Notes under the pieces: generated by a model
Told to the model about the DNA's origin: nothing
Databases searched by the model: none
The model's input: only the letters and a program-made list of their open reading frames with translations
Part shown: positions 47,690 through 55,108 of the stretch, piece after piece
Layout of the letters: the number at the start of each line of letters is the position of its first letter
Numbering within the stretch: the first letter of the stretch is position 1
Source of the DNA: Qipengyuania flava
GTDB lineage: Bacteria > Pseudomonadota > Alphaproteobacteria > Sphingomonadales > Sphingomonadaceae
Length of the DNA stretch: 64,000 nucleotides
NCBI RefSeq assembly: GCF_019448255.1
Contig: NZ_CP080410.1
Span: forward strand, 2,232,001 to 2,296,000
Reading direction: 5' to 3'
Translations under genes and position numbers: made by a program

Positions 47690-48235
47690 ATGGGCGTTCC
47701 CGACCACGACGCAGACGAGCAGATCGTCTGGCAGGGCAAGTATATCACCACCAAGAAGCGCGGCCGGTGGGAGTATGTCGGCCGCCCGCGCAACATCCGT
47801 GCGGCCGTCATCCTGGCGGTCGATGATGAGGATCACGTTCTTCTCGTAGAGCAATACCGCGTGCCCCTGGGCCAGCCTTGTATCGAGCTACCCGCAGGGC
47901 TGATCGGCGACGAGGACGACTTCGAGGGCGAGGACCCGCTCGCCGCGGCCGGACGCGAACTGGAAGAGGAAACCGGCTACCGCGCCGCCGTGCTCGAGGA
48001 CATGGGCACCTTCTGGTCCTCGCCCGGGATGGTCAGCGAAAGCTTCACCCTGGTTCGCGCGCGCGATCTCACCCGCGTCGGCGACGGCGGCGGCGTGGCG
48101 GGCGAGAACATCACCGTGCACCGCGTCCCCCTGGCCGACATCGCGAGCTTTATTGCCGACAAGCGCGCAGACGGTTGCGGGATCGACGTGCGCATGCTCT
48201 TGCTGCTGGGACAGGGATTACTGGCAGGAGAGTGA
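47690..48235 (+). CDS. Nudix hydrolase, ADP-ribose pyrophosphatase type
   Basis: 181 residues, 2 bases after the TPM gene. The Nudix box is GEDPLAAAGRELEEETGYRA, preceded by RNIRAAVILAVDDEDHVLLVEQYR and IELPAGLIGDED. The substrate is probably ADP-ribose or another nucleotide sugar. It is co-transcribed with the SDR gene that follows by 3 bases. Confidence 0.9.
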   Translation: MGVPDHDADEQIVWQGKYITTKKRGRWEYVGRPRNIRAAVILAVDDEDHVLLVEQYRVPLGQPCIELPAGLIGDEDDFEGEDPLAAAGRELEEETGYRAAVLEDMGTFWSSPGMVSESFTLVRARDLTRVGDGGGVAGENITVHRVPLADIASFIADKRADGCGIDVRMLLLLGQGLLAGE

Positions 48236-48238
48236 GTT

Positions 48239-49021
48239 ATGGCAGGTAGGTGCGCAGGCAAGCTGGCACTGGTGACGGGCGCAGCGCAGGGACTGGGGCG
48301 GGCGCATTCGATGCGGCTCGCCGAAGAAGGCGCGCGGGTGCTGTGCACTGACATCAACGGCGATGGGGCTGCCGAAACCGCTGCGCTGATCAACGCCGAA
48401 CTGGGTGACGGCACGGCCGCATCGATCCAGCACGACGTCACCGATCCTCAGGCCTGGGAAGCCGCCGTCGACGCGGCGCGCGAGCAGATCGGCGGGCTCA
48501 ACGTCCTCGTCAACAACGCCGGCATTGGCGTTGGCGGCAATATCGAGACCTGCGATTTCGACGACTGGAAGCGCTGCTTTGCGGTCAATGTCGATTCGAT
48601 CTTCCACGGCTGCCAGAAGGCGCTGCCGCTGATGCGCGAACACGCGCCGGGTTCGATCGTGAACATCTCCAGCATCGCCGGCCTGATCGCCAGCGACACC
48701 ATGCCCGCCTACAACGCCTCCAAGGCGAGCGTGTGGATGCTGTCGAAATCGATCGCCCTGCACTGCGCGAAGAACAACATGCAGATCCGCTGCAATTCGG
48801 TTCACCCGACCTTCGTCGACACGCCCATCCTCGACGGGACGGCGAAGAACCACAATCTCGACAAGGGTGTGCTGATGGACAAGCTGGCGCGGCAGATCCC
48901 CTTGAAGTTCGTGGGCGAACCCAACGATATCGCCAACGCAGTGGTCTATCTCGCAAGCGACGAAAGCCGCTTCATGACCGGTGCGGAGCTCAAGCTCGAT
49001 GGCGGCATTTCGGCGATGTAA
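48239..49021 (+). CDS. SDR-family oxidoreductase
   Basis: 260 residues. The Rossmann motif is VTGAAQGLGRAHSMRLAEEG, then NNAGIGVGG, catalytic Ser in NISSIAGLIA and Tyr-x3-Lys in AYNASKASV. It resembles 3-alpha/20-beta-hydroxysteroid dehydrogenases and cyclohexanol-type SDRs. The substrate is unknown. Confidence 0.88.
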   Translation: MAGRCAGKLALVTGAAQGLGRAHSMRLAEEGARVLCTDINGDGAAETAALINAELGDGTAASIQHDVTDPQAWEAAVDAAREQIGGLNVLVNNAGIGVGGNIETCDFDDWKRCFAVNVDSIFHGCQKALPLMREHAPGSIVNISSIAGLIASDTMPAYNASKASVWMLSKSIALHCAKNNMQIRCNSVHPTFVDTPILDGTAKNHNLDKGVLMDKLARQIPLKFVGEPNDIANAVVYLASDESRFMTGAELKLDGGISAM

Positions 49022-49060
49022 CTCGCCTGGCCCAGATGCAAGTCTAGGCCGGAATCACTA

Positions 49061-49090
49061 GAGGGGCCCGATGGCCCCTCCCGGTTTTCT
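49061..49090 (+). terminator. Terminator-like hairpin after the SDR gene
   Basis: GAGGGGCC-cgat-GGCCCCTC is a perfect 8-bp stem; TTTT follows only after four bases (CCGG). A second inverted repeat, GCACGGCCG at 49103 and CGGCCGTGC at 49142, directly follows the convergent PspC gene, so both operons end in this 129-base gap. Confidence 0.55.
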
Positions 49091-49150
49091 CAGTTCTGGT
49101 GGGCACGGCCGCCCGAATGAAAACCGGGTCGGTCTGGCGTTCGGCCGTGC

Positions 49151-49372
49151 TCAGTCGGCAATCAGGGCGATTGCCAGGTAGATCAGGATGAAGCTGCCGA
49201 AACCGAGCAGCGCTCCTGCGACGAAGCCCAGGCGGACCCAGGTGGCGTCGATGCCGAAGTAACGGGCGATGCCGGAGCAGACACCCATCAGCTTGCCGTT
49301 GCTGCGGTCGAGCGCGAAGCTCTTGGCGGGGCGAACGGCGTGGTCGTTTTCACGGAACTTCAGGTCGTTCAT
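49151..49372 (-). CDS. PspC-domain membrane protein
   Basis: 73 residues. Polar N-terminus, then the PspC core: SNGKLMGVCSGIARYFGIDA, TWVRLGFVAGALLGFGS, FILIYLAIALIAD. PspC proteins sense or relay envelope stress in phage-shock systems. Here there is no pspA or pspB; instead two microprotein genes lie upstream, and the ATG overlaps the stop of the second (ATGA). Confidence 0.92.
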   Translation of the reverse strand: MNDLKFRENDHAVRPAKSFALDRSNGKLMGVCSGIARYFGIDATWVRLGFVAGALLGFGSFILIYLAIALIAD

Positions 49373-49485
49373 GCGATCAGTCCATTGGGCGAGGCCGGGA
49401 TGATGGCCGTGGCGAAGAAAGCGGCCGAGAGGGCCAGCGAGAAGGCAGCGGCGAAAAGCTTGCTGCTGTTGTCCGAGCTAAACAT
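49369..49485 (-). CDS. Membrane microprotein 2 (PASPNGLIA end)
   Basis: 38 residues, with AAGGAAAGGAACT right before the ATG. A polar start (FSSDNSSK), one hydrophobic stretch (LFAAAFSLALSAAFFATAII), and the terminal PASPNGLIA. It is a paralogue of the gene just upstream, and is coupled to pspC by a four-base overlap. The strong ribosome site and conserved end argue that it is real. Confidence 0.75.
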   Translation of the reverse strand: MFSSDNSSKLFAAAFSLALSAAFFATAIIPASPNGLIA

Positions 49486-49529
49486 AGTTCCTTTCCTTAG
49501 AGAAGCGTTGTGTGGGGTTTTGCCGGCAA

Positions 49530-49649
49530 TCAGGCGATCAGACCTGCGGGGCTTGCGGGGACGATGGCGGCGGCCATGAACATTGCCGAGACGCTGAGAG
49601 CGAAGACGGCTGCGACGGCCTTGTTGCTTGCGTAGTCGAGAACAGACAT
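49530..49649 (-). CDS. Membrane microprotein 1 (PASPAGLIA end)
   Basis: 39 residues, with AAGGAG seven bases before the ATG. SVLDYASNK, then a hydrophobic stretch (AVAAVFALSVSAMFMAAAIV), then PASPAGLIA. It aligns along its whole length with the next gene. It is first in the operon driven by the sigma-54 promoter at 49710-49725. Confidence 0.75.
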   Translation of the reverse strand: MSVLDYASNKAVAAVFALSVSAMFMAAAIVPASPAGLIA

Positions 49650-49680
49650 TTGGTAACTCCTTGATCCTTGGTTCGTTTTG

Positions 49681-49697
49681 TCCCGGACCATCCGGGA
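49681..49697 (-). promoter_or_regulatory. Leader hairpin of the microprotein-pspC operon
   Basis: TCCCGGA-cca-TCCGGGA is a perfect 7-bp hairpin lying within a few bases of the predicted transcription start (about 49700) and 30 bases before the first ATG. It could protect the 5' end of the mRNA. Confidence 0.5.
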
Positions 49698-49709
49698 TGC
49701 CCAATACAA

Positions 49710-49725
49710 TGCAATGGGCGTGCCA
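49710..49725 (-). promoter_or_regulatory. Sigma-54 promoter, exact consensus
   Basis: On the minus strand TGGCACGCCCATTGCA matches TGGCACG-N4-TTGCW at every defined base, with GG and GC ten bases apart. It faces the microprotein-pspC operon with a leader of about 50 bases. Confidence 0.85.
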
Positions 49726-49798
49726 AACTCGAAAAATGGCGGATTTCAGCCATTCTTAACTGAACAGCAGGTCCGGGCTTCGTTCATCAATCCGAAAG

Positions 49799-49817
49799 GT
49801 TGGGATATTTTCCCAAC
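49799..49817. promoter_or_regulatory. Palindrome in the position of an upstream activator site
   Basis: GTTGGGA-tattt-TCCCAAC has perfect 7-base arms. Its centre is about 108 bases upstream of the predicted sigma-54 start, within the usual range for an enhancer-binding protein. It is also 63 bases before recF, so it could act on that gene instead; a TTTT follows on the plus strand. Confidence 0.45.
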
Positions 49818-49879
49818 TTTTGGAAACTGGCGTTTCAAGTGGCGGCGCAAGGCCACCCGCGCTATCGCCCGAAGCGCTT

Positions 49880-50959
49880 ATGGCGCTCGATCGAATTGCC
49901 CTTTCCAACTTTCGCAACCATGCCGAAACCGACCTGTCGGGCACGGCACGCTTCAACCTGCTGGTGGGCGAAAACGGCGCGGGGAAGACCAATATCCTGG
50001 AAGCCCTGTCGCTGCTGTCGCCCGGCCGCGGATTGAGGCGCGCCGCACTTGCCGATGTTGTTCGCAGCGACAGCGCAAATGGTTTCACTGTGGGTGCAGA
50101 TTTATTGCAGGACGGCGCAACTATCCGTTTGGGCACCTACTCCGAGAGCGCGCACCCCGGCCGCCGCAAGGTGCGCATCAGCGGGGCGGAAGCACCCGCG
50201 ACCCGGCTCGGCGAATGGCTCGCGGTCACCTGGCTTACCCCTGCCATGGACGGCCTGTTTACAGGGCCGGCGGGCGACCGTCGGCGCTATATGGACCGCC
50301 TCGCGCTTGCGCTCGACCCAGCGCACGCAGCCCACGCCGCGCGCTACGAAGGCGCCCTGCGTGAGCGGAACCGCCTCCTGTCCGACATGCGCGAGCCGGA
50401 AAGCGCCTGGCTCGACGCGATCGAGGCGCAAATGGTCGAGCATGGCTCGGCGCTGATGCAGGGCCGCGCGCGGCTGGTCGAAACGCTGGCGGTGCGGCTC
50501 GCTGAAATGCCGTCGGAACCCTTTGCCCGCCCGGCCCTCACCTACCAGCCCGGCGCACCCGATCACGCCGACGGCCTCAGCCAGGCGCTTTACGATAACC
50601 GCGCGCGCGACCGCGCGGCGCAGCGCACCCTGTCTGGCCCCCACCGCGACGAGCTGGAAGTCATCCACGCCGCCAAGCGTGTTCCAGCGGCGCAAAGCTC
50701 AACCGGCGAGCAGAAGGCCATGCTCGTTGCCATGACTCTCGCCCACGCTGCGCTGGCCGCGCGCGGGCGTCCCAGTCTTCTGCTGCTCGATGAAGTCGCA
50801 GCCCATCTCGATCCGGTCCGCCGCGCGGCGCTGTTCGACCAGCTGCGCACCAGTGGGGCACAGGTCTGGATGACGGGCACGGAGCCCGCCCCCTTCAGCA
50901 CGATTGCCGGCGAAGCGGCGATCTGGCGGGTAAGCGGCGGCGCCGTCGAACGCGCCTAG
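49880..50959 (+). CDS. recF: DNA replication and repair protein RecF
   Basis: 359 residues. It helps load RecA at gaps. Walker A is LLVGENGAGKTNILEAL, the ABC-type signature region is SSTGEQKAMLVAM, and Walker B is SLLLLDEVAAHLD; LSGPHRDEL is also conserved. The ATG at 49880 gives the standard start MALDRIALSNFRNH. Unlike in E. coli it is not next to dnaN or gyrB. Confidence 0.96.
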   Translation: MALDRIALSNFRNHAETDLSGTARFNLLVGENGAGKTNILEALSLLSPGRGLRRAALADVVRSDSANGFTVGADLLQDGATIRLGTYSESAHPGRRKVRISGAEAPATRLGEWLAVTWLTPAMDGLFTGPAGDRRRYMDRLALALDPAHAAHAARYEGALRERNRLLSDMREPESAWLDAIEAQMVEHGSALMQGRARLVETLAVRLAEMPSEPFARPALTYQPGAPDHADGLSQALYDNRARDRAAQRTLSGPHRDELEVIHAAKRVPAAQSSTGEQKAMLVAMTLAHAALAARGRPSLLLLDEVAAHLDPVRRAALFDQLRTSGAQVWMTGTEPAPFSTIAGEAAIWRVSGGAVERA

Positions 50960-51657
50960 TCGGCGGTCGGCAGCGCACCTTCAACGTCATCCACCGTATC
51001 GTTCACCAGCGCGGCGATGCCTTCGGCCGTCGGGTGGATGCGGTCTTCGAGGAACAAGCTCGGGTCCTCGTAAATGCTCTCCAGCCAGAACGGCACCAGC
51101 GACGCGCCGTATTCCTGCGCGAGGTCGCCATAGAGGCCGTCGAACTGCTGCTGGTATTCCGGCCCGTAATTGGGCGGTGAGCGCATGCCCATCAGCAGCA
51201 CCGGGATCTCGCGGGATTGCAGTTCCTGCAGCATGGCTTCGAAATTGGCACGGGTCTGGTCGGGCTGGATGCCGCGCAGCATGTCGTTGCCGCCCAGTTC
51301 GAGGAGAACGAGGTCGGGCTTCGTCTCCTGCGCGTCCAGCGTGAAGGCGAGCCGCTGGCGACCCGCCGCGCTGGTGTCGCCCGAAACGCCCGCGTCGATC
51401 ACCCGCGCGTTGATGCCGCGCGCGCGCATCGCGTCTTCGAGCTGTTCGGGATAGCCCTGCTGCTCTTCAAGGCCGTAGCCTGCGAACAGGCTGTCGCCAA
51501 AGGCTAGGATGCGCCGTTCGGGACCCTCCACCACGATATCCGCTACGGCTTCAGGGGCCTCAGCCGCGCTGCCTTCGACCGGCGCGACGTCCTCTGACGT
51601 CCCGCAGGAGACGAGGGTGAAAGCGATTACCATTATCGACAAATGCCTCAGACGCAT
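50956..51657 (-). CDS. Lipoprotein GDSL esterase / lysophospholipase, TesA-like
   Basis: 233 residues. The signal RLRHLSIMVIAFTLVSC gives a lipidated Cys, and the SGNH blocks follow: ILAFGDSLFAGYGL (Ser), VIDAGVSGDTSAAG (Gly), LLELGGNDMLRG (Asn) and DRIHPTAEG (Asp/His). It is divergent from the ABC transporter pair, as tesA is from ybbA-ybbP in E. coli. It ends 4 bases inside recF. Confidence 0.9.
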   Translation of the reverse strand: MRLRHLSIMVIAFTLVSCGTSEDVAPVEGSAAEAPEAVADIVVEGPERRILAFGDSLFAGYGLEEQQGYPEQLEDAMRARGINARVIDAGVSGDTSAAGRQRLAFTLDAQETKPDLVLLELGGNDMLRGIQPDQTRANFEAMLQELQSREIPVLLMGMRSPPNYGPEYQQQFDGLYGDLAQEYGASLVPFWLESIYEDPSLFLEDRIHPTAEGIAALVNDTVDDVEGALPTAD

Positions 51658-51704
51658 CGGCGAGTTTCCTTGTGCAACCTTTGCCCCCATGCCATCGCAG
51701 CCTC

Positions 51705-52409
51705 GTGACAAACTCTCAACCCGCGATTTCCGCACGTAACCTTACCCTCACCCTCGGCACGAGCGAAGCGCCGGTCGAAATCCTGCGCGGTATCGACCTC
51801 GATATCGCGCGCGGATCGACCGTTGCCCTGCTCGGACCGTCCGGCTCAGGCAAGAGCTCGCTCATGGCGGTGCTCTCCGGCCTCGAACGCGCGACCGGCG
51901 GCACGCTGGAAGTGGCAGGCGAGGATTTCGCCGCCATGGACGAGGACGCGCTGGCCCATGCCCGCCGCGGGCGTATCGGCATCGTGCTGCAGGCCTTCCA
52001 CCTGCTGCCGACCATGACGGCGCTTGAAAACGTGGCAACGCCGATGGAGCTGGCAGGCGCGACCGATGCGCAGGAACGCGCCAAGGCCGAACTCGAAGCG
52101 GTCGGCCTCGGCCACCGGCTCGATCATTATCCGCAGCAGCTTTCGGGCGGCGAGCAGCAGCGCGTGGCGATTGCCCGAGCGCTCGCCCCGCGCCCTGCCC
52201 TTGTCTTCGCGGACGAGCCGACCGGCAACCTCGATGCGGCGACCGGCCACGAAATCGTCGAGCTGCTGTTCTCGCGCCGCGAGGAAACCGGCGCAACGCT
52301 GCTGGTCATCACCCACGATCCCGAACTGGCCGAACATTGCGGGCGCGTGCTCCAGCTGGGCGACGGGCGCATCGCCAGCGACACCGCGGCAAGCGCGGCC
52401 GCCGCATGA
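51705..52409 (+). CDS. ABC transporter ATP-binding protein, YbbA-like
   Basis: 234 residues from a GTG start. Walker A is LLGPSGSGKSSLM, the signature is QLSGGEQQRVAIARAL, and Walker B is ALVFADEPTGNLD. It belongs to the LolD/MacB branch. Its stop overlaps the permease start (ATGA). Confidence 0.94.
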   Translation: MTNSQPAISARNLTLTLGTSEAPVEILRGIDLDIARGSTVALLGPSGSGKSSLMAVLSGLERATGGTLEVAGEDFAAMDEDALAHARRGRIGIVLQAFHLLPTMTALENVATPMELAGATDAQERAKAELEAVGLGHRLDHYPQQLSGGEQQRVAIARALAPRPALVFADEPTGNLDAATGHEIVELLFSRREETGATLLVITHDPELAEHCGRVLQLGDGRIASDTAASAAAA

Positions 52410-54913
52410 GCTGGGGCACTGCCTGGCGCATCGCGCGGCGCGATCTGAACGCGCGTTTTCGCGGCCTGCGCCTGCTGCTCGTCTGCCTCTTCCTCGGCAC
52501 CGGGGCGCTGGCCGCCATCGGCTCGCTGACCGCAGCGATCGAGCGCGAGATCGAAGCCAACGGCCGGGAGTATCTCGGCGGCGATATGCAGATCGAACTG
52601 TGGCAGCGCGGCCTCAACGAGGAGGAACGCGCCGCCCTTGAAGAACTGGGCGATGTCTCGTCCGGCACACGCCTCCAGGCCATGGCCCGCTATGACGAGC
52701 AGGCCGCGCCTATCGAGCTGAAAGCGATTGACGGCGCCTATCCGCTCTACGGCGAATTGACCCTCACCGACGGGCGCTCTGTGGGCGCGCCGGGCCCGAA
52801 CGAGGCCTGGCTGTCGCAGGGCGCGGCCGACCGCCTGGGCGCCGAACCGGGCGAGAGCATCGCCATCGGCACGCAGACGCTGAGCGTTGGCGGCATCATC
52901 GAGACCGAGCCCGACCGGCTTGGCGAAGGCTTCCAGCTCGGTCCCACGGTCATCGTGGCCGAGGACCTGCCCGCGCGGGCCGGCCTGATTGCGCCGGGGT
53001 CGATGTACCAGTCGAAAACCCGCGTGCGCTTCGACACCACGCGCGACTTCGAGGCGACCGAGGAAGCGCTGGAGGAGCAATTCCCCGAAGCCGGGTTCGA
53101 CATCGACACCGCCGACCGCGCCGCCCCCGGGACCGACCGCTTCGTCGGCCGGATGAGCGAATTCCTCACCCTTGTCGGCCTTGCCGCGCTGGTCATTGCC
53201 GGGATCGGCATTGGCGGGGGCGTCACCTCCTATCTCGACGCGCGGCGCCAGGGCATTGCGACGCTCAAGATCCTGGGCGCAAGCAGCACCGATATCGCGC
53301 GCATCTACGCGCTTCAGATCGTCGCCGCGTCGCTCGCCGGGAGCCTTGCCGGGATCGTGGTCGGCGTGGCGCTGGTGCCGATCCTCGGCGCGGCGCTTCA
53401 GGGATTGCTCCCCGTCTCGAGCGGGCTTGTGATCGATCCGGGCGCGATCCTGCTCGCGCTGGCCTACGGCATGCTGGTCGCGCTGGTCTTCGCCGCCCCG
53501 CCACTGCTGCGCGCGCGGCATTTCCCGGCCATGGCGCTGATGCGCGCGCGTGTTGCCCCGCTGGCGCGCGATCCGCAGGCGCTGATGCTGGTCGGCGGCG
53601 GGCTGGCCGCGATTGTCGCGCTGGCGCTGATCACGGCCGAGCGGCCGATCCTTTCGGGAAGCTTCCTTGCGGGCGCGGCGGCCATTCTCGGCCTGCTGGC
53701 GCTGCTGGGAATAGGCATTCGCAAGCTTGCCGGCGCACTCCCGCGCCCCAGCAGCCCGGTCGCGCGCAACGCGCTCGCCAACCTTCACCGTCCCGGCTCA
53801 TCGACCGGAGCCCTCGTCACCGCGCTTGGGTTCGGCCTTGCTTCCTTCGTGCTGCTCGCCGGGGTGCAGAGCGCGCTCGACGGGAATATCGAGAAGCGCG
53901 TGCCCGACCAGGCGCCCGACTACTTCGTGCTCGATATCCCGCTTGGGCAGGTCGAGGAATTCGAGGGGCTCATCCAGCAAGCCGATCCTGAGGCGAGCTG
54001 GCGCACGGTCCCCGCTCTGCGCGGAACGGTGCTCGCCTATGGTCCGGAAGGCGCGATGACGCGCACCGCCGACCTCACCGAGATTCCCGACGGGGCCTGG
54101 GCCCTGCGCGGCGAGCGCGGCCTTACCTATTCCGACACACTTCCTGAAGGCAACGAACTGACGTCCGGCGAATGGTGGGGCCCGTTCTACGAGGGCGAAC
54201 CGCTGGTTTCGCTGGATGAGGACTTTGCCGAGGCCGCAGGGCTCGAAATCGGCGACACCATGACCTTTGGCGTCCTGGGCATCGAACGCACGGTTCGCGT
54301 GGCGAACACCCGCATGGTCGACTGGGAGAGCATGGGCTTCAACTACGTCTTCGTGTTCAGCCCCAACGCTCTTCGCGATGCGCCGCACAATCTCGCGGCC
54401 ACGGTCGAGCTGAGCGAAGGCACGCCCACCGGGCCACTGCTGCAATCGCTGGTCGCTGCCCTGCCTTCCACCTCGGTGATCGAAGTCGGCGGCGTGCTGG
54501 AACAGGCGCGCACCATCCTTGAGCAAGTCGGCGTTGCAACGCTTGCCGCGGCGAGCGTGGCCGTACTGGCCGGCCTTGCCGTGCTGCTGGGCGCCATTGC
54601 CGCAGCCCGCGCCGCGCGCACCTATGACACCGTCGTGCTGCGCGTACTGGGCGCGGACCGGCGGCAGATCCTGCTGATGCAGCTGATCGAGTACGTGGTG
54701 CTCGCCGGCGCGCTCGCTTTCGTGGCGCTGGGCATCGGCAGCCTTGCCGCCTGGCTGGTCGTCACGCAGCTGTTCGAATTCGACTGGCTGCCCGACTGGG
54801 GCGAGATCCTCGCCGTGCTGGGCCTGGGTATCGCTGTGGTGCTGGCCTTCGCACTGGGCGCCTCGCTCCCGCTGCTGAGGGCCAAGCCCGCGCAGGCGCT
54901 GAGGGCGCTCTAG
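52406..54913 (+). CDS. FtsX-like ABC permease, YbbP-like
   Basis: 835 residues. An N-terminal helix (LRLLLVCLFLGTGALAAIGSL) is followed by a large periplasmic domain, then helices around FLTLVGLAALVIAGIGIGGG, a second periplasmic domain, and the C-terminal FtsX helices (VATLAAASVAVLAGLAVLLGA onward). Ten predicted spans match YbbP. With the TesA-like lipoprotein it may handle acyl lipids or envelope lipids; this is inference from gene order. Confidence 0.92.
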   Translation: MSWGTAWRIARRDLNARFRGLRLLLVCLFLGTGALAAIGSLTAAIEREIEANGREYLGGDMQIELWQRGLNEEERAALEELGDVSSGTRLQAMARYDEQAAPIELKAIDGAYPLYGELTLTDGRSVGAPGPNEAWLSQGAADRLGAEPGESIAIGTQTLSVGGIIETEPDRLGEGFQLGPTVIVAEDLPARAGLIAPGSMYQSKTRVRFDTTRDFEATEEALEEQFPEAGFDIDTADRAAPGTDRFVGRMSEFLTLVGLAALVIAGIGIGGGVTSYLDARRQGIATLKILGASSTDIARIYALQIVAASLAGSLAGIVVGVALVPILGAALQGLLPVSSGLVIDPGAILLALAYGMLVALVFAAPPLLRARHFPAMALMRARVAPLARDPQALMLVGGGLAAIVALALITAERPILSGSFLAGAAAILGLLALLGIGIRKLAGALPRPSSPVARNALANLHRPGSSTGALVTALGFGLASFVLLAGVQSALDGNIEKRVPDQAPDYFVLDIPLGQVEEFEGLIQQADPEASWRTVPALRGTVLAYGPEGAMTRTADLTEIPDGAWALRGERGLTYSDTLPEGNELTSGEWWGPFYEGEPLVSLDEDFAEAAGLEIGDTMTFGVLGIERTVRVANTRMVDWESMGFNYVFVFSPNALRDAPHNLAATVELSEGTPTGPLLQSLVAALPSTSVIEVGGVLEQARTILEQVGVATLAAASVAVLAGLAVLLGAIAAARAARTYDTVVLRVLGADRRQILLMQLIEYVVLAGALAFVALGIGSLAAWLVVTQLFEFDWLPDWGEILAVLGLGIAVVLAFALGASLPLLRAKPAQALRAL

Positions 54914-54946
54914 CACCCGCCGTTCTCTTCAAGGACCGCCGGAATG

Positions 54947-55015
54947 CCTCGCCGCGCAAGCGTGGCGGGGCCAGGCTGCCTGATGACGTGCTATGGGCCT
55001 GCCCGCTAGCAGGCC
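54947..55015. repeat. Two inverted repeats after the permease gene
   Basis: CCTCGCCGCG...CGTGGCGGGG (54947-54970, with G-T pairs) and GGCCTGC-ccgcta-GCAGGCC (54996-55015, perfect). Neither has a T tract on the plus strand. They fill most of the 195-base gap between convergent genes, along with the receptor terminator. Confidence 0.7.
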
Positions 55016-55051
55016 AGCGTAACCCCCTTGGCCCGACCCGCCCGGACACTA

Positions 55052-55081
55052 AGCAAAAGAAAAGGGGAGCCGAAGCCCCCC
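55052..55081 (-). terminator. Rho-independent terminator of the TonB receptor gene
   Basis: On the minus strand a GC-rich 7-bp stem capped by a TTCG tetraloop (GGGGGC-TTCG-GCTCCCC) is followed by TTTTCTTTTGCTT, 28 bases after the stop codon. Confidence 0.9.
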
Positions 55082-55108
55082 TTCCCCTGTTCGATTGTCG
55101 CGTTCCGA

